Shown here: positions 25,886 to 34,927 of the stretch, in pieces
Numbering within the stretch: the first letter of the stretch is position 1
How the letters are laid out: every line of letters starts with the position of its first letter
Assembly (NCBI RefSeq): GCF_004917065.1
Contig: NZ_SSYA01000003.1
Coordinates: 186,001-250,000, forward strand
Source of the DNA: Geomonas ferrireducens
GTDB taxonomy: Bacteria; Desulfobacterota; Desulfuromonadia; Geobacterales; Geobacteraceae
Length of the DNA: 64,000 bases
Direction: 5' to 3'
Position numbers and translations under genes: made by a program
Notes under the pieces: generated by a model
Told to the model about the DNA's origin: nothing
Databases searched by the model: none
What the model saw: only the letters and a program-made list of their open reading frames with translations

Positions 25886-26563
25886 ATGGAGGCGTTACAC
25901 GAGAAGATGGAGACCTGCTGCAGGGAGCTTCGGTCCGCACCGCTCCGCGTACGCCGCCTGATCGGCCTGCAGCGGGTGACTCCGGTCGCCATCGAGGTGC
26001 CCGCGTGGTACTTCCGGCTTGAAGAGGCACCCGGTGCGTACCTGCTGGAGTGTGTCGGTGCCGGGGAACTGGGTGGGAAGGGGAGCGTTTCCCTGGCCGG
26101 AAATTTCACGGTCCGTTTTTTCCCGACCCCCGGGGTGACACCGGTCGTGCTGAGCAGGAAGGAGTGCATCCTGCGCAGAAGCCGGGCCTTCGACGGGGAC
26201 GGCTTCCCCCGCCCGGAGTACCTGGAGCTGATCAGAAGACGCGACTATTTCGCCGCCGGGGATATCTCCATCATCTTCCCGCCGCGTGGCGGTGCGCTGT
26301 TTCACCTCAATGAGGATGACCGTTCCGGCGCGGGCTCCGATCTGTTTCACACCCTGGTCCGCATGTTCGTCTTTCATCTGCATAGCACTCCGGCCGTCTG
26401 GACCGCGGGCACGGGATGGCAGGCGATCTCCTTTCTTCCCGCTCCACATCTAAACGGCGGTGCAGTCCGCGAGCCGCTCCCAGTCTGGCAGGAAATCCTT
26501 GTCGCACGGGCACGGGAAGCGGGTGAGGACTCCCCCGACTGCCGGACCGCCTCCCCTTGTTGA
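25886..26563 (+). CDS. protein of unknown function
   Basis: Start 25886 (ATG after GGGGGCGTC) gives 225 residues with no signal peptide and no membrane segment. A mixed alpha/beta pattern is visible (ETCCRELRSAPLRVRRLIGL, PVAIEVPAWYFRLEEA, GDISIIFPPRGGALFHL), but I do not recognise it. It is directly downstream of the 30-residue membrane protein, probably on one transcript. Confidence 0.65.
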   Translation: MEALHEKMETCCRELRSAPLRVRRLIGLQRVTPVAIEVPAWYFRLEEAPGAYLLECVGAGELGGKGSVSLAGNFTVRFFPTPGVTPVVLSRKECILRRSRAFDGDGFPRPEYLELIRRRDYFAAGDISIIFPPRGGALFHLNEDDRSGAGSDLFHTLVRMFVFHLHSTPAVWTAGTGWQAISFLPAPHLNGGAVREPLPVWQEILVARAREAGEDSPDCRTASPC

Positions 26564-26631
26564 CGCCCACATGCAAAGATGCTAGGGTTGGGGACCGTAA
26601 CGACTAAAAGATTCGAGGAAAACATAGCCGT

Positions 26632-26739
26632 GATCTCAACCCGTCTTTTTCATGCCACCCTTTTTACCCGCCTGACCGCAGCCGCGTTGCTGCGCGGTCT
26701 CGCACGTTCTATGTCGGTGCCGGAGGGAAGGGTTTAGCT
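26632..26739 (+). CDS. possible 35-codon leader reading frame before rnk
   Basis: GTG at 26632, with CGAGGAAAAC upstream, opens a short frame (ISTRLFHATLFTRLTAAALL and on) that ends at 26739, before a strong terminator at 26765 that sits 24 bp ahead of the rnk start. This order (leader frame, terminator, gene) is that of an attenuator, but no amino acid is clearly enriched. Confidence 0.3.
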
Positions 26740-26764
26740 TTTATCGTACAGACCAACACCAAGA

Positions 26765-26796
26765 CCCCCGCCGGCATGAGCCCGCGGGGGTTTTTT
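26765..26796 (+). terminator. Rho-independent terminator upstream of rnk (possible attenuator)
   Basis: CCCCCGC (26765-26771) pairs with GCGGGGG (26784-26790), followed by TTTTTT. It lies only 24 bp before the rnk start codon, so rnk is either read through or has its own promoter. Confidence 0.8.
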
Positions 26797-26819
26797 ATTG
26801 CCCGAAAAAGGAGAAGAAA

Positions 26820-27248
26820 ATGAAGCAAAGCGGAAAGGGTAGACAGATATTCATCACGGAGTTCGACCTGGAGCGTCTTGAGGAGATGATCAGCAGTGTC
26901 GAGCAAAGGTCGTCGCGCGACGGCAGATATCTCGCGGAACTGGAGCAGGAACTGACGAGAGCGGAAGTGGTCCCCTCCGCGGGCATCCCCCCGGACGTCA
27001 TAACCATGAACTCGCGGGTGCGTCTGCAGGATCTCGATTCCGGCGAGGAGTTGGAGTATACCCTCGTGTTCCCGCCCGACGCCGATCTGGAAAAGGGGAA
27101 GATATCGGTGCTCGCCCCGGTAGGGACCGCGCTGATAGGCTACCGTGCCGGCGACCGCATCGCCTGGGCGGTGCCCGGCGGAAAGAAGAAGCTGAAGGTG
27201 AAGAAGGTCCTCTACCAGCCTGAAGCGTCGGGAGATTTTCACCTGTAA
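26820..27248 (+). CDS. rnk: Rnk/GreA-C-terminal-domain protein
   Basis: The 142 residues begin with a helical hairpin arm (about 15-50) and end with a GreA/GreB C-terminal FKBP-like fold (about 55-140: MNSRVRLQDLDSGEELEYTL, PVGTALIGYRAGDRIAW, VPGGKKKLKVKKVLYQPEA). Rnk resembles Gre factors but has a shorter coiled coil and binds RNA polymerase near the secondary channel. Length is close to E. coli Rnk (136). AAAGGAG precedes the ATG. Confidence 0.87.
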   Translation: MKQSGKGRQIFITEFDLERLEEMISSVEQRSSRDGRYLAELEQELTRAEVVPSAGIPPDVITMNSRVRLQDLDSGEELEYTLVFPPDADLEKGKISVLAPVGTALIGYRAGDRIAWAVPGGKKKLKVKKVLYQPEASGDFHL

Positions 27249-27307
27249 CTGCGGTCAGAGCAAGCCCCGCCGGAGGCGCAGTCCCGGCGGGGCATGGCCC
27301 GGATGGG

Positions 27308-28216
27308 TCAGGCGGTGAGGCGTGTCAGCCAATAGACGGCGGGGATGGTTCCGAAAGAGAGGATGATGCCTATCCCTATCATGGCCACGGCGAGGTCGGC
27401 CTCCATCCCGGCAACGACGGCGAGCGCACCGGCCGTCACCATAGGCGGCATGGCCGCTTCGAGGATCGAAACGTCGACCACCATGCCGGCAACCCCCGCC
27501 ATCCGGCAAACGAGGAGGGCGATGAGCGGTGCCGCCGCGAGCTTCAGCGACAGCCCGAAGGCAAGCGGCCCGAGCACCCGGCGCGGCAGTCTGAGCCTCA
27601 TCTGCAGGCCGATCGCCGTCATGACCACGGGGACGAGGGTTAGAGAGACGTTTTGCAGCGCCTGGGCGAGCTTCTCCGGGTAAGGGAAGGCGCGGGCGAC
27701 CAGGCCTACCAGCAGGGCGATGGTGGGCGGGAAGAGAAGCATCTTGCGCACCATCGCCGAGAGGCGCACCGACCCGTCCTTGCCGTACAGGGCGAGAATC
27801 ATCGAGCCATAGGTCACCATGATGATCATGGTTCCCAACTGGTCGTAGATGATGAGGTAGGGAAGGCCCGCCGCCCCGAAGAAGGCCTGGACCATCGGGA
27901 CGCCGAGAAACGAGGTGTTGCCGAGCGGCACCACGAGGAGCAGCACCCCAACCGATGCACGATCCCAGCGCCACAGCCGCGCCGCGCCGAGGACAGCGGC
28001 CACCGACAAGAAGAGCATCCCCCACGGCACGAGCGCGGCGGTGATGATGTCGCGCGAGAAGACGATCTGCGGCACCTTGAGGAGGATAAGCGCCGGCAGC
28101 GACACGTAGAGGGCGAACATGTTCAGTACCTGTGCCGAGTCCTTCGGGAAGGCCTCGAGACGGCGAAAGAGCATCCCGAGCAGTACGAACACGCCGATGA
28201 TGATGAAATTTTCCAT
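27308..28216 (-). CDS. AEC-family permease (auxin efflux carrier family)
   Basis: The 302-residue protein has about ten membrane helices in two five-helix repeats and the family motifs LYVSLPALILLKVPQ and PLGNTSFLGVPMVQAFFG, and near the end DVSILEAAMPPMVTAGALA. Bacterial AEC members transport malate, malonate or other small organic acids. The start is placed at 28216; AGGAG lies 12 bases before it. Confidence 0.87.
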   Translation of the reverse strand: MENFIIIGVFVLLGMLFRRLEAFPKDSAQVLNMFALYVSLPALILLKVPQIVFSRDIITAALVPWGMLFLSVAAVLGAARLWRWDRASVGVLLLVVPLGNTSFLGVPMVQAFFGAAGLPYLIIYDQLGTMIIMVTYGSMILALYGKDGSVRLSAMVRKMLLFPPTIALLVGLVARAFPYPEKLAQALQNVSLTLVPVVMTAIGLQMRLRLPRRVLGPLAFGLSLKLAAAPLIALLVCRMAGVAGMVVDVSILEAAMPPMVTAGALAVVAGMEADLAVAMIGIGIILSFGTIPAVYWLTRLTA

Positions 28217-28253
28217 TCCTGCCTGATTCTCCTGCAATGCCGCAACCGGCAAC

Positions 28254-28901
28254 TCAGATCCGGTTCACGTCTATCATCGCCTCGCCCATGACGTACTCCG
28301 TCTTCGCGTCCCGGGACGCTTCGGCCAGTCGCGCCACGATGCGGCGGATCTTGTCCAGCTCAAGCTGCATGTCCGACAGGTGCGCACGGACCTTTTCCTC
28401 ATCGCTGACATCGCGGGAGGCGAGGCGAAGGTGCCAGAGGATCGCAGTGAGCGGGTTGTTGAATTCGTGGCTTATCGCTACCGCCATTTCCCGCAGCAAC
28501 TTGAGCCTTTCGAGCTCCAGGGCCATCTGCTTCTCCCGCCTTGAAGCTAGGTGCAGTGAGACGCGCGCCAGGAGTTCCTCGGGATGGAAAGGCTTCACGA
28601 TGTAGTCGTCCGCTCCTGCCTCGAACCCCTTCACCTTTTCCCCTCCGGAATCGCAGCCGGTGAGGAATATGATGGGGATCTCGCGCGTCCTCGCATCGCC
28701 TTTCAACTGCCGGCATACGTCATAGCCGTTCATCCCCGGCAGGTTCACGTCGAGCAGAATCAAGTCCGGGGGCATTTCCATCACGGCGGAGAGCGCCGAT
28801 GCGCCGTTTTCTTCCACCGTGACCTCATATGCGCCTTCCAGGATGTCGCGCAGATGGGCCTGCGACACCTTGCTGTCTTCTACGGCGAGTATCTTTTTCA
28901 T
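28254..28901 (-). CDS. receiver domain fused to a HisKA-like domain without an ATPase
   Basis: The 215 residues hold a receiver (about 2-118: acidic ED near 7-8, phospho-acceptor D in LILLDVNLPGMNGYDV, Lys in YIVKPFHPEELLA) followed by a HisKA dimerisation helix pair (about 130-200) with an intact H-box AISHEFNNPLTAIL. No HATPase_c domain follows; the stop is natural. It could pass phosphate on like an Hpt domain or heterodimerise with a full kinase. GGGAGCG precedes the start. It lies upstream of the AEC gene on the same strand. Confidence 0.85.
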   Translation of the reverse strand: MKKILAVEDSKVSQAHLRDILEGAYEVTVEENGASALSAVMEMPPDLILLDVNLPGMNGYDVCRQLKGDARTREIPIIFLTGCDSGGEKVKGFEAGADDYIVKPFHPEELLARVSLHLASRREKQMALELERLKLLREMAVAISHEFNNPLTAILWHLRLASRDVSDEEKVRAHLSDMQLELDKIRRIVARLAEASRDAKTEYVMGEAMIDVNRI

Positions 28902-29098
28902 AGGCGCTCCCGAAAGACCCGATTTTCCGCTAGGCCAAGTACCATTTCATAAAAAGGGGCGTTTGCCAATGCAAAAAAGTCCGATGGTCAAGTGACTCTC
29001 GCTGGGGGACCGGCGCGTTGGAATAAAGGGAACGGCTGGGTCGGTCGGTACGGGCAGCGCCGAGACTTTTGCAAAGGCTGGAAAAGTGGGGGAAGAAA

Positions 29099-29130
29099 AA
29101 AGGAGAACCCGCCGCCGCGGGTTCTCCTTT
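29099..29130. terminator. bidirectional terminator
   Basis: A 14-bp perfect stem (29099-29112 with 29117-29130), loop CGCC; on the minus strand it is followed by a T-rich run. It ends the lipoprotein gene transcript. Confidence 0.85.
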
Positions 29131-29166
29131 AAGGTCTCTTGCGGGTGCTGTGGAGCTGTCAGGTGT

Positions 29167-29613
29167 CTAGATCTCCGGAGCGTAGCGCTTCTCGCACTCT
29201 GTTTTGAGTTTCAGGTACTCATCCTTTGAGATGGTCCCTGCTGCCAATTTGGAGTCAAGCGTGGCAATCTCTTTGTTGCGTTTCTTCTCCACCACCGAAA
29301 CCGTGCTCATGTAGTTGAGCGTTTCGGCACCGTTGTAGCCGCTGACCGGGTCCCATACCACGGATATCGGCCAGCAAAGCAGGTTGACGATGCCTATGCC
29401 GTAGTTCCTGGTATAGAAGGAGCCACCCCCAGGAAGAATGCCCAGCCATGCCGCGGTAGCGGGATCCTTCTCCTGGACCGCTAGTCCGTTGTTGCGGTAC
29501 CACTTGAGTTCCGCCTTTTGTGGTCCGCTCAGCTCCGTGGCGCAACCGGCGAGCACCGCGAGCAGCAAGATCACCGCTGTCGTCATTGAGGCAACTGTCC
29601 CTTTAGATCTCAT
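29167..29613 (-). CDS. small lipoprotein of unknown function
   Basis: This 148-residue protein has a lipoprotein signal ending in LAVLAGC (Cys about 24). A hydrophobic stretch follows (GIGIVNLLCWPISVVWDP), with a charged tail whose KLAAGTISKDEYLKLK resembles a SHOCT-type oligomerisation motif. It should sit on the outer membrane or inner-membrane face. The start at 29613 follows AGGAGGGAC. No neighbour gives a functional clue. Confidence 0.78.
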   Translation of the reverse strand: MRSKGTVASMTTAVILLLAVLAGCATELSGPQKAELKWYRNNGLAVQEKDPATAAWLGILPGGGSFYTRNYGIGIVNLLCWPISVVWDPVSGYNGAETLNYMSTVSVVEKKRNKEIATLDSKLAAGTISKDEYLKLKTECEKRYAPEI

Positions 29614-29940
29614 GATCGTCCCTCCTTTTCCGATTTCGGTGCGGCAAAAGGGTGCCGGGTTTTCAGACCCGGTCGACGCCCCTTATTGCTTAAAGTCGGG
29701 GAGATCTGTATCAGTGGAGCAGCGCCTTGTATCTGGCAATGACCAAAGAGGACCATGCATCACAGACCTCTGTCAAAAGAGTATGTCTTAGTGAGATGAA
29801 GTCAAGCGACTTGATGTATGAAAAGGACGGTAAGCTTTTGATTACCGACATGAATCGCAGAGGGTGGGGCAGGAGATGGCATCAGGCCAGACGGCAAAAA
29901 CCGGAGCTCCTCTGCGAGAGGCTCCGGTTTTTGCATCCGG
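29614..29940. other. intergenic region
   Basis: This 327-bp spacer lies between the GDSL gene and the lipoprotein gene, both on the minus strand. It holds the GDSL terminator (29896-29932) and, nearer the lipoprotein gene, its promoter region. A weak 73-codon frame on the plus strand runs through the hairpin and is not believed. Confidence 0.45.
29896..29932 (-). terminator. Rho-independent terminator of the GDSL esterase gene
   Basis: Arms AAAAACCGGAGC (29896-29907) and GCTCCGGTTTTT (29921-29932) pair perfectly; the arms themselves supply the A/U tracts on both strands. Confidence 0.88.
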
Positions 29941-30900
29941 TCACTTGACCAGCTCAGACAGCGCCCGTTGCGCGATGATGGAATGCACCTTCTCCGTTGG
30001 ATGTATGCCGTCCCAGAAGAGGAAGGTGTTGGGATTGCTACAGGCGTAGGGGGCGAAGCCGGGCGTGACGCAGGTGGCGTCGACGACGCTGAGTCCGAAT
30101 TCGGCCGGGTTGCCGGCGACCTCTGTCAGCGTGCTGAAAAAGTCGACCCTTACCACCTCCATGTCGGCGAGCTGGGAAGACATCGAGGTCACTAGGTAGT
30201 CGAGCAGGTAGTTGTAGTATTGCGACATCTGGCGGGCTGCGGTAGCCGCTCCCGGCATTATTTTGTCGGTAGCGATGAGCGCCGGGGTAAGAGAGAGATC
30301 CGGAGCGAAACACACCAGGAATTTCCTGGCTCCGGCGTTGTAAAGGGCGGTGATGTTTGACTGTATCGACGATATCGCCTGATTGATGACCCCGGGATCC
30401 TGCGCCTCGATGGCGTCCCTTATGTCATTGCCTCCAAACTCAATGACATAAAGGGCATCTGCCGGGGCGTGGCCGCCGAAAACGTTGAGGAAGGTGGTTA
30501 CCTCGTAGGTCATGGTCGCCTTTTCTGCCCTGTCGCCTGCCCTGGCCCCGCCGATTGCGTAGTTGGTAGCGGCGCCACCGAATTCGCGGAAGGCCGGACG
30601 GGTGTTGCCCGAAAGCGAGAGCTGACGTGCCAACTGCTCGATCCAGGTCATACCGTTGCTGAAGTGGTGGCCGCCTCTTGCGTACGGCCTGTCGGGAATC
30701 AGGAGCTCGTCGAGGAACTGGTAGGGAGGTGTGTTTGCCATGCCGGAGATGGCAAACGCGTTGCCGGGGTCGGAGAGGCTGTCGCCGAACACGATGATCC
30801 GGTTGAACGATGTCTGTGCCCCGGCCCACGCAGGTACCATGAGTAACAAGACCAGAAAAAGCCCAAGTGTTGCCTGCAGTTTGGGACGAATCGTTGCCAT
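29941..30900 (-). CDS. secreted GDSL/SGNH-family esterase
   Basis: The 319-residue enzyme has a Sec signal peptide (about 1-28, cleavage near AGAQ) and the four SGNH blocks: GDSLSDPGNA (catalytic Ser), the block II Gly in GGAATNYAIGGARAG, FGGNDIRD (Asn) and DGIHPTEKVH (Asp-His). It hydrolyses ester or acyl bonds outside the cytoplasm, with unknown substrate. No autotransporter domain follows. The start follows AAAGGAGG. Confidence 0.92.
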   Translation of the reverse strand: MATIRPKLQATLGLFLVLLLMVPAWAGAQTSFNRIIVFGDSLSDPGNAFAISGMANTPPYQFLDELLIPDRPYARGGHHFSNGMTWIEQLARQLSLSGNTRPAFREFGGAATNYAIGGARAGDRAEKATMTYEVTTFLNVFGGHAPADALYVIEFGGNDIRDAIEAQDPGVINQAISSIQSNITALYNAGARKFLVCFAPDLSLTPALIATDKIMPGAATAARQMSQYYNYLLDYLVTSMSSQLADMEVVRVDFFSTLTEVAGNPAEFGLSVVDATCVTPGFAPYACSNPNTFLFWDGIHPTEKVHSIIAQRALSELVK

Positions 30901-31086
30901 AGAATCCTCCTTTTGAGTGACTGCTTATGATAGCAACCAGAGATCAATCTGCTTACGCCGCCTACCCTCCTTTTTGCAGGTGCAATGAGTGCAAGTCTAT
31001 GACTTTTAGTTCTTCCTGCAACTTTCCCTGATACAGCAAGCCCACATCTTTTCTCCGGTCCGCCTGAGGCGGCACCACTTCCGTCC

Positions 31087-32352
31087 CTAGTTCGCCCCAC
31101 GACCTGCCAGCCAAACCCCGGCTGCAGTCAGCATCGTTTCGATTCCGGTGCGCAGGGTCGGGTGCAAGGCGGGCGCCCAAAACGGCGAGTGAGGGCCTGG
31201 CAGTTGCTCGATCTCACCCGCCTGCAACGCCTTGTCGTACAGTTCCGGCGCGCACCCCCCCACGAACCAATAGGTGTAGGGGGAGTTCCAGGCTTTTCCG
31301 AAACGTCCGAAGTCCTCGCTGGCCCCTTGTGCCGGCATCTCAACGAACCGCTCTCCGAAGTAATCTTGAAAGGCCTCCCTTATCTTTCTGGTCGTCTCGG
31401 CGTCGTTCACCGTCAGGGGGAAGTTGTTGATTTCCTCAAAGGCGGGATCTCTCGGCGCGTTGGACGCGCGTGCCTCGGCGACGCAGATCCGTTTTATCGC
31501 CTGCAGTACATGGTTGCGCACCGCTTCGTCCGTGGTCCGGACGTTCAGCTTCAGGCAGGCTTCGGCGGGGATGATGTTCTCGGCGGTTCCGGCGTGAAAC
31601 TCACCGACGGTCACCACCGTCTGTGTCTGCGGTGCGATCTCGCGGCTGACGATGGTTTGCAGCCGCAGCACCGCGGAGGCTGCCATCACGATGGGATCTA
31701 TGCCGTTTTGCGGCATTCCGCCATGGGCGCCTTTGCCGAAAAAGCGCACCAGCAGGCTGTCGCCGGACGTCAGGACTTGACCAGCTCGGCATCCAACCGT
31801 CCCTGCGCGGCATTGCAGCATGTGCTGCCCCATGATGACGTCCGGGCGCGGGAAGCGCTGGGTCATGCCGTAGTCGAGCATCGCCTGCGACCCTTGGCCG
31901 GTCTCTTCCGCCGGCTGGAATACGGCCATGAGCGTGCCGCGCCAGGAGTCGCGCGCGAGCGACAGCACCGTTGCCGCACCGGTCAGCCAAGTCGTGTGCA
32001 TGTCGTGGCCGCATGAATGAGCCACAGGGACCGTTTCTCCTTTTTCGTTCGCTACCTCGATGCGGCTCGCATAGTCGAGCCCCGTCTCCTCCTTCATCGG
32101 TACGGCGTCCATGTCCGCGCGCAGCATGACCGTGGGGCCGGCCCCGTTTTCCAGTACACCGACGACACCGGTGGCGCCGACCTTTTCCGTCACCTTGAAG
32201 CCGGCTTCATGCAACTTCCCGGCGATGATCTTAGACGTGCGGAGTTCTTGCATAGGGAGCTCCGGATGCTGGTGCAGATCCTTATAGAGATCCTCCACCA
32301 TAGGCAGAACCGCTTCAACCGTTTTCAAAAGTCCATCGACGAACTGCGACAT
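31087..32352 (-). CDS. M20-family amidohydrolase
   Basis: The 421 residues have the metal ligands of M20D/AbgA-type hydrolases: HQHPELPMQE near the N-terminus, HSCGHDMHT, PAEETGQGS and later the dimerisation domain (GKGAHGGMPQNGIDPI). Such enzymes remove amide-linked groups from N-acyl amino acids or indole conjugates. The start follows GGAGGGAAC. No signal peptide is present, so it is cytoplasmic. Confidence 0.9.
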   Translation of the reverse strand: MSQFVDGLLKTVEAVLPMVEDLYKDLHQHPELPMQELRTSKIIAGKLHEAGFKVTEKVGATGVVGVLENGAGPTVMLRADMDAVPMKEETGLDYASRIEVANEKGETVPVAHSCGHDMHTTWLTGAATVLSLARDSWRGTLMAVFQPAEETGQGSQAMLDYGMTQRFPRPDVIMGQHMLQCRAGTVGCRAGQVLTSGDSLLVRFFGKGAHGGMPQNGIDPIVMAASAVLRLQTIVSREIAPQTQTVVTVGEFHAGTAENIIPAEACLKLNVRTTDEAVRNHVLQAIKRICVAEARASNAPRDPAFEEINNFPLTVNDAETTRKIREAFQDYFGERFVEMPAQGASEDFGRFGKAWNSPYTYWFVGGCAPELYDKALQAGEIEQLPGPHSPFWAPALHPTLRTGIETMLTAAGVWLAGRGAN

Positions 32353-32581
32353 GTTCCCTCCATTCCTACGGCAATGCTTGCAAGGTTACCATAAACTCAA
32401 CATCTGAGTCAGAGCACCTCCGTTACATCGCTTCTCCAGACGGGGGGGCGGCACAGTTCTATTACTGACCACCATTTCTCCTCAGCAGGTTTGGGGCGGG
32501 CGGAAGTTGACGTTTGTATCGCTTGACGGCATGGGATAATTTGATAAATTGGTAAAAATTAATCTTAAAGGGAGGAGAGAA

Positions 32582-33235
32582 ATGAACGCTTCGGACCGAT
32601 TCCTGATGAACCACGCCGCTATGGCCCCCTTGCAACTGGCGACATGGCTCAACGATGCCGCCACATTGCAGGACGCACATTCCAAGATCAGCACACAGAT
32701 CGACCATTGGGTGCCGTGGTCCCCGCAATTCAGGAGCCACAAAGAGAGTATCGAGAGTGAATTACAAAAAGCTCTGGCGCTTGACGTGCGCACGACGAAA
32801 GAACTCCAGGCGGCCATCTCGGCGGCGGTCGACGACGTGAATATAAACGCCGCCTACCTGGTGATCAGGGCGAAGTGTGAGAAAGACGAAGCTTGGCTCC
32901 ACAACAACGGATATACCCTGAAAGAAAAAGCGAAGAGGGTTTACGACAGGCCGGTTTCCACCTCTTCCCTGGCCCTTAGAGTGAAAAACGGGCCGAATGC
33001 CGGGCAAGTCATCCTCAGTTGGACCAGAGATCCCGGGGCAGGTTCCTATCAACTGCAGATCTGTAAGGGGCATCCGCAGGGGGAAGAGTCGTTTGTGGAT
33101 TACGCGTACCTGACGAAAGTTCGGACCACAGCTGACAGCCTCGAGCGCGCAAGCTGGTATTACTTCAGAATAAGGAGTGTCGGGAACAACGAAAACGGCC
33201 CTTGGAGCGAGGCCGTCGGCATCATCGTGACCTAA
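32582..33235 (+). CDS. protein with C-terminal fibronectin type III-like domain
   Basis: The 217 residues lack a signal peptide. A helical N-terminal half (to about 130) contains two charged helices, and the C-terminal half (about 135-217: VILSWTRDPGAGSYQLQI, DSLERASWYYFRIRSV, NGPWSEAV) is a fibronectin III-like sandwich. The start follows GGGAGGAG. Role unknown. Confidence 0.72.
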   Translation: MNASDRFLMNHAAMAPLQLATWLNDAATLQDAHSKISTQIDHWVPWSPQFRSHKESIESELQKALALDVRTTKELQAAISAAVDDVNINAAYLVIRAKCEKDEAWLHNNGYTLKEKAKRVYDRPVSTSSLALRVKNGPNAGQVILSWTRDPGAGSYQLQICKGHPQGEESFVDYAYLTKVRTTADSLERASWYYFRIRSVGNNENGPWSEAVGIIVT

Positions 33236-33257
33236 CCTGCAAAAAAATCCGGCTAAC

Positions 33258-33298
33258 GGCCGGTCCCGTGGATGCGAGACCGGCCCCGCCTCTTTTTT
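33258..33298 (+). terminator. Rho-independent terminator after the FnIII gene
   Basis: GGCCGGTC (33258-33265) pairs with GACCGGCC (33278-33285), followed by CCGCCTCTTTTTT. Confidence 0.8.
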
Positions 33299-33385
33299 CC
33301 GACCCCTCCCACGGCTTAAACCGACGAAACGCATCGAAGACGTGGGGATACGCTTCCCCGCAGCATGGATGACAAACTTTACGCA

Positions 33386-33794
33386 GCGATAGTGAAGCGC
33401 ACCGCGGAGATCGCAAACTCCGCGCCGCGATAGCGAAGTGCGCTGCGGAGATCGCAAACTACGCGCGGCGATAGCGAAGTGCATCGCAGAGATCGCAAAC
33501 TCCGCGCGGCGATAGCGAAGTGCGCCGCAAAGATCGCAAACTCCGCGCGGCGATAGCGAAGTGCGCCGCAGAGATCGCAAACTCCGCGCGCGATAGCGAA
33601 GAGCGCCGCAAAGATCGCAAGCTCCGCGCGGGGATAGCGAAGTGCGCCGCAGAGATCGCAAACTCCGCGCGGCGACAGCGAAGTGCGCCGCAGAGATCGC
33701 AAACTCCGCGCGGCGATAGCGAAGTCCGCCGCGAAGATTGCAAACCCCGCGCAGCGATCGCGAAGTTCGTGGCACAGGTCGTAAATCTCGCCCC
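33386..33794. repeat. ten-copy 41-bp tandem repeat
   Basis: Units begin at 33386, 33427, 33468, 33509, 33550, 33590, 33631, 33672, 33713 and 33754. They are spaced 41 bp except one 40-bp step (single-base deletion). A unit starts GCGATAGCGAAGTGCGCCGC and continues AGAGATCGCAAACTCCGCGC. Each contains both GCGAT and ATCGC, so neighbours can form hairpins. Because 41 is not a multiple of 3 the unit reads through all frames, so the open frames across it are not coding. Confidence 0.93.
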
Positions 33795-34068
33795 TGAGTT
33801 AGCGACGTGCTGCATGTATGGCAACACGCCGACAGCACGCACCAACTGCGCGACCGGTTCCTCTGAACAACAACACGTTGAGACCCCGTTTCGTACAAAA
33901 TTGCTGTAATTTCAACAATGCTTCCGTCTTTGTAGTAAATATTTAATGTTGTAATGCCTGTATGATCTGTTGTATTGAAATATCTTTACTTCGTTCGACC
34001 TATATCCACGAAGCTGCGGATGTGGGGGGGACGTTGGTATGAATTTCGATGTAAGAGGAGACTGCTAC

Positions 34069-34902
34069 ATGAAGAAAATGATTACGGCGGTACTGGGGGG
34101 AGTGCTTCTGACTGCGGCAACGGCCCATGCGGAGCACAAACTGCTCGTCACGGAGGTTCTCGATAAGAGCCAGGTTGAGGCACAGGCGCAGTTCGAGTAT
34201 TCTCACGCAAGCGGCGACGTGAAAGGCGCTTTAGAATCAGGCAAAATTTTTACGAACACGACGGAATCCATCTACTCCCTCGGTCTCGGCCTTGGGCACG
34301 GCTTGGAAGTGTCCGCCTCCATGCCGTACGTATTCAGCGAGCGTGTGAAGGTGCAGGTTGACGGACTCGAGCCCGAGTATGAGAAACGGGACGGCTTCGG
34401 GGACTTCGCACTCCAGGCGAAATATCGCCTGCTCGGTGGGGAGGAGCAACCGGTCACCGTCGTTGCGGGCCTGGGCCTTAAATTCGACACGGCAGGCAAC
34501 GATGACGCCGGCACCGGCACCACCGACGTGAGCCCCTTTATCGCCGCGAGCACCAACCTGGGTGACCATAACACTCCCTATGCCATCTATCGCGCCACCA
34601 TCCGCAATCACGGGGAGCAAGACACCCACACCATTTCGTTGGGCCTGGAGAAGGAACTCAACCACACGGTGACCCTCGACGCGAAGATCGACGCCAATTT
34701 CAACACCTCAACGAGCAATCTGACAGCCAATGAGGAGTTCAACTTTGAACTCGCCAGCTACATCCAGATGGCGCACAACCTCTATCTGCTTCCGAGCGTT
34801 TCCTACGTAATCGCCACCGACCAAAAGGAAAAGAATCTGGACATCCGCCTCGAATCCATGGACGGTTACCGCGCCGGGCTTTCCCTGTATTACCTCTTCT
34901 AG
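34069..34902 (+). CDS. outer-membrane beta-barrel protein
   Basis: The 277 residues have a signal peptide (MKKMITAVLGGVLLTAATAHA) and alternating amphipathic strands (HGLEVSASMPYVF, GFGDFALQAKYRL, VTVVAGLGLKF, TISLGLEKEL), ending in LYYLF, the aromatic C-terminus needed for barrel insertion. It belongs to the transporter/porin-like group of about 12-14 strands; substrate unknown. The start at 34069 follows GAGGAG. A terminator follows at once. Confidence 0.85.
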   Translation: MKKMITAVLGGVLLTAATAHAEHKLLVTEVLDKSQVEAQAQFEYSHASGDVKGALESGKIFTNTTESIYSLGLGLGHGLEVSASMPYVFSERVKVQVDGLEPEYEKRDGFGDFALQAKYRLLGGEEQPVTVVAGLGLKFDTAGNDDAGTGTTDVSPFIAASTNLGDHNTPYAIYRATIRNHGEQDTHTISLGLEKELNHTVTLDAKIDANFNTSTSNLTANEEFNFELASYIQMAHNLYLLPSVSYVIATDQKEKNLDIRLESMDGYRAGLSLYYLF

Positions 34903-34927
34903 CAGGAAGGAAGAATCAGGTAGTAGC

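Noticed and set aside
29727-29948. A 73-codon frame on the plus strand
   Set aside because: It starts with TTG, has no ribosome site and runs through the terminator hairpin of the GDSL gene.
33386-33794. CRISPR array
   Set aside because: Units are contiguous with no spacers, and no cas gene is present.
33222-33898. Long open frames on both strands across the tandem repeat
   Set aside because: The 41-bp unit passes through all frames, so the predicted repetitive proteins are a side effect of the repeat; no ribosome site or known domain.
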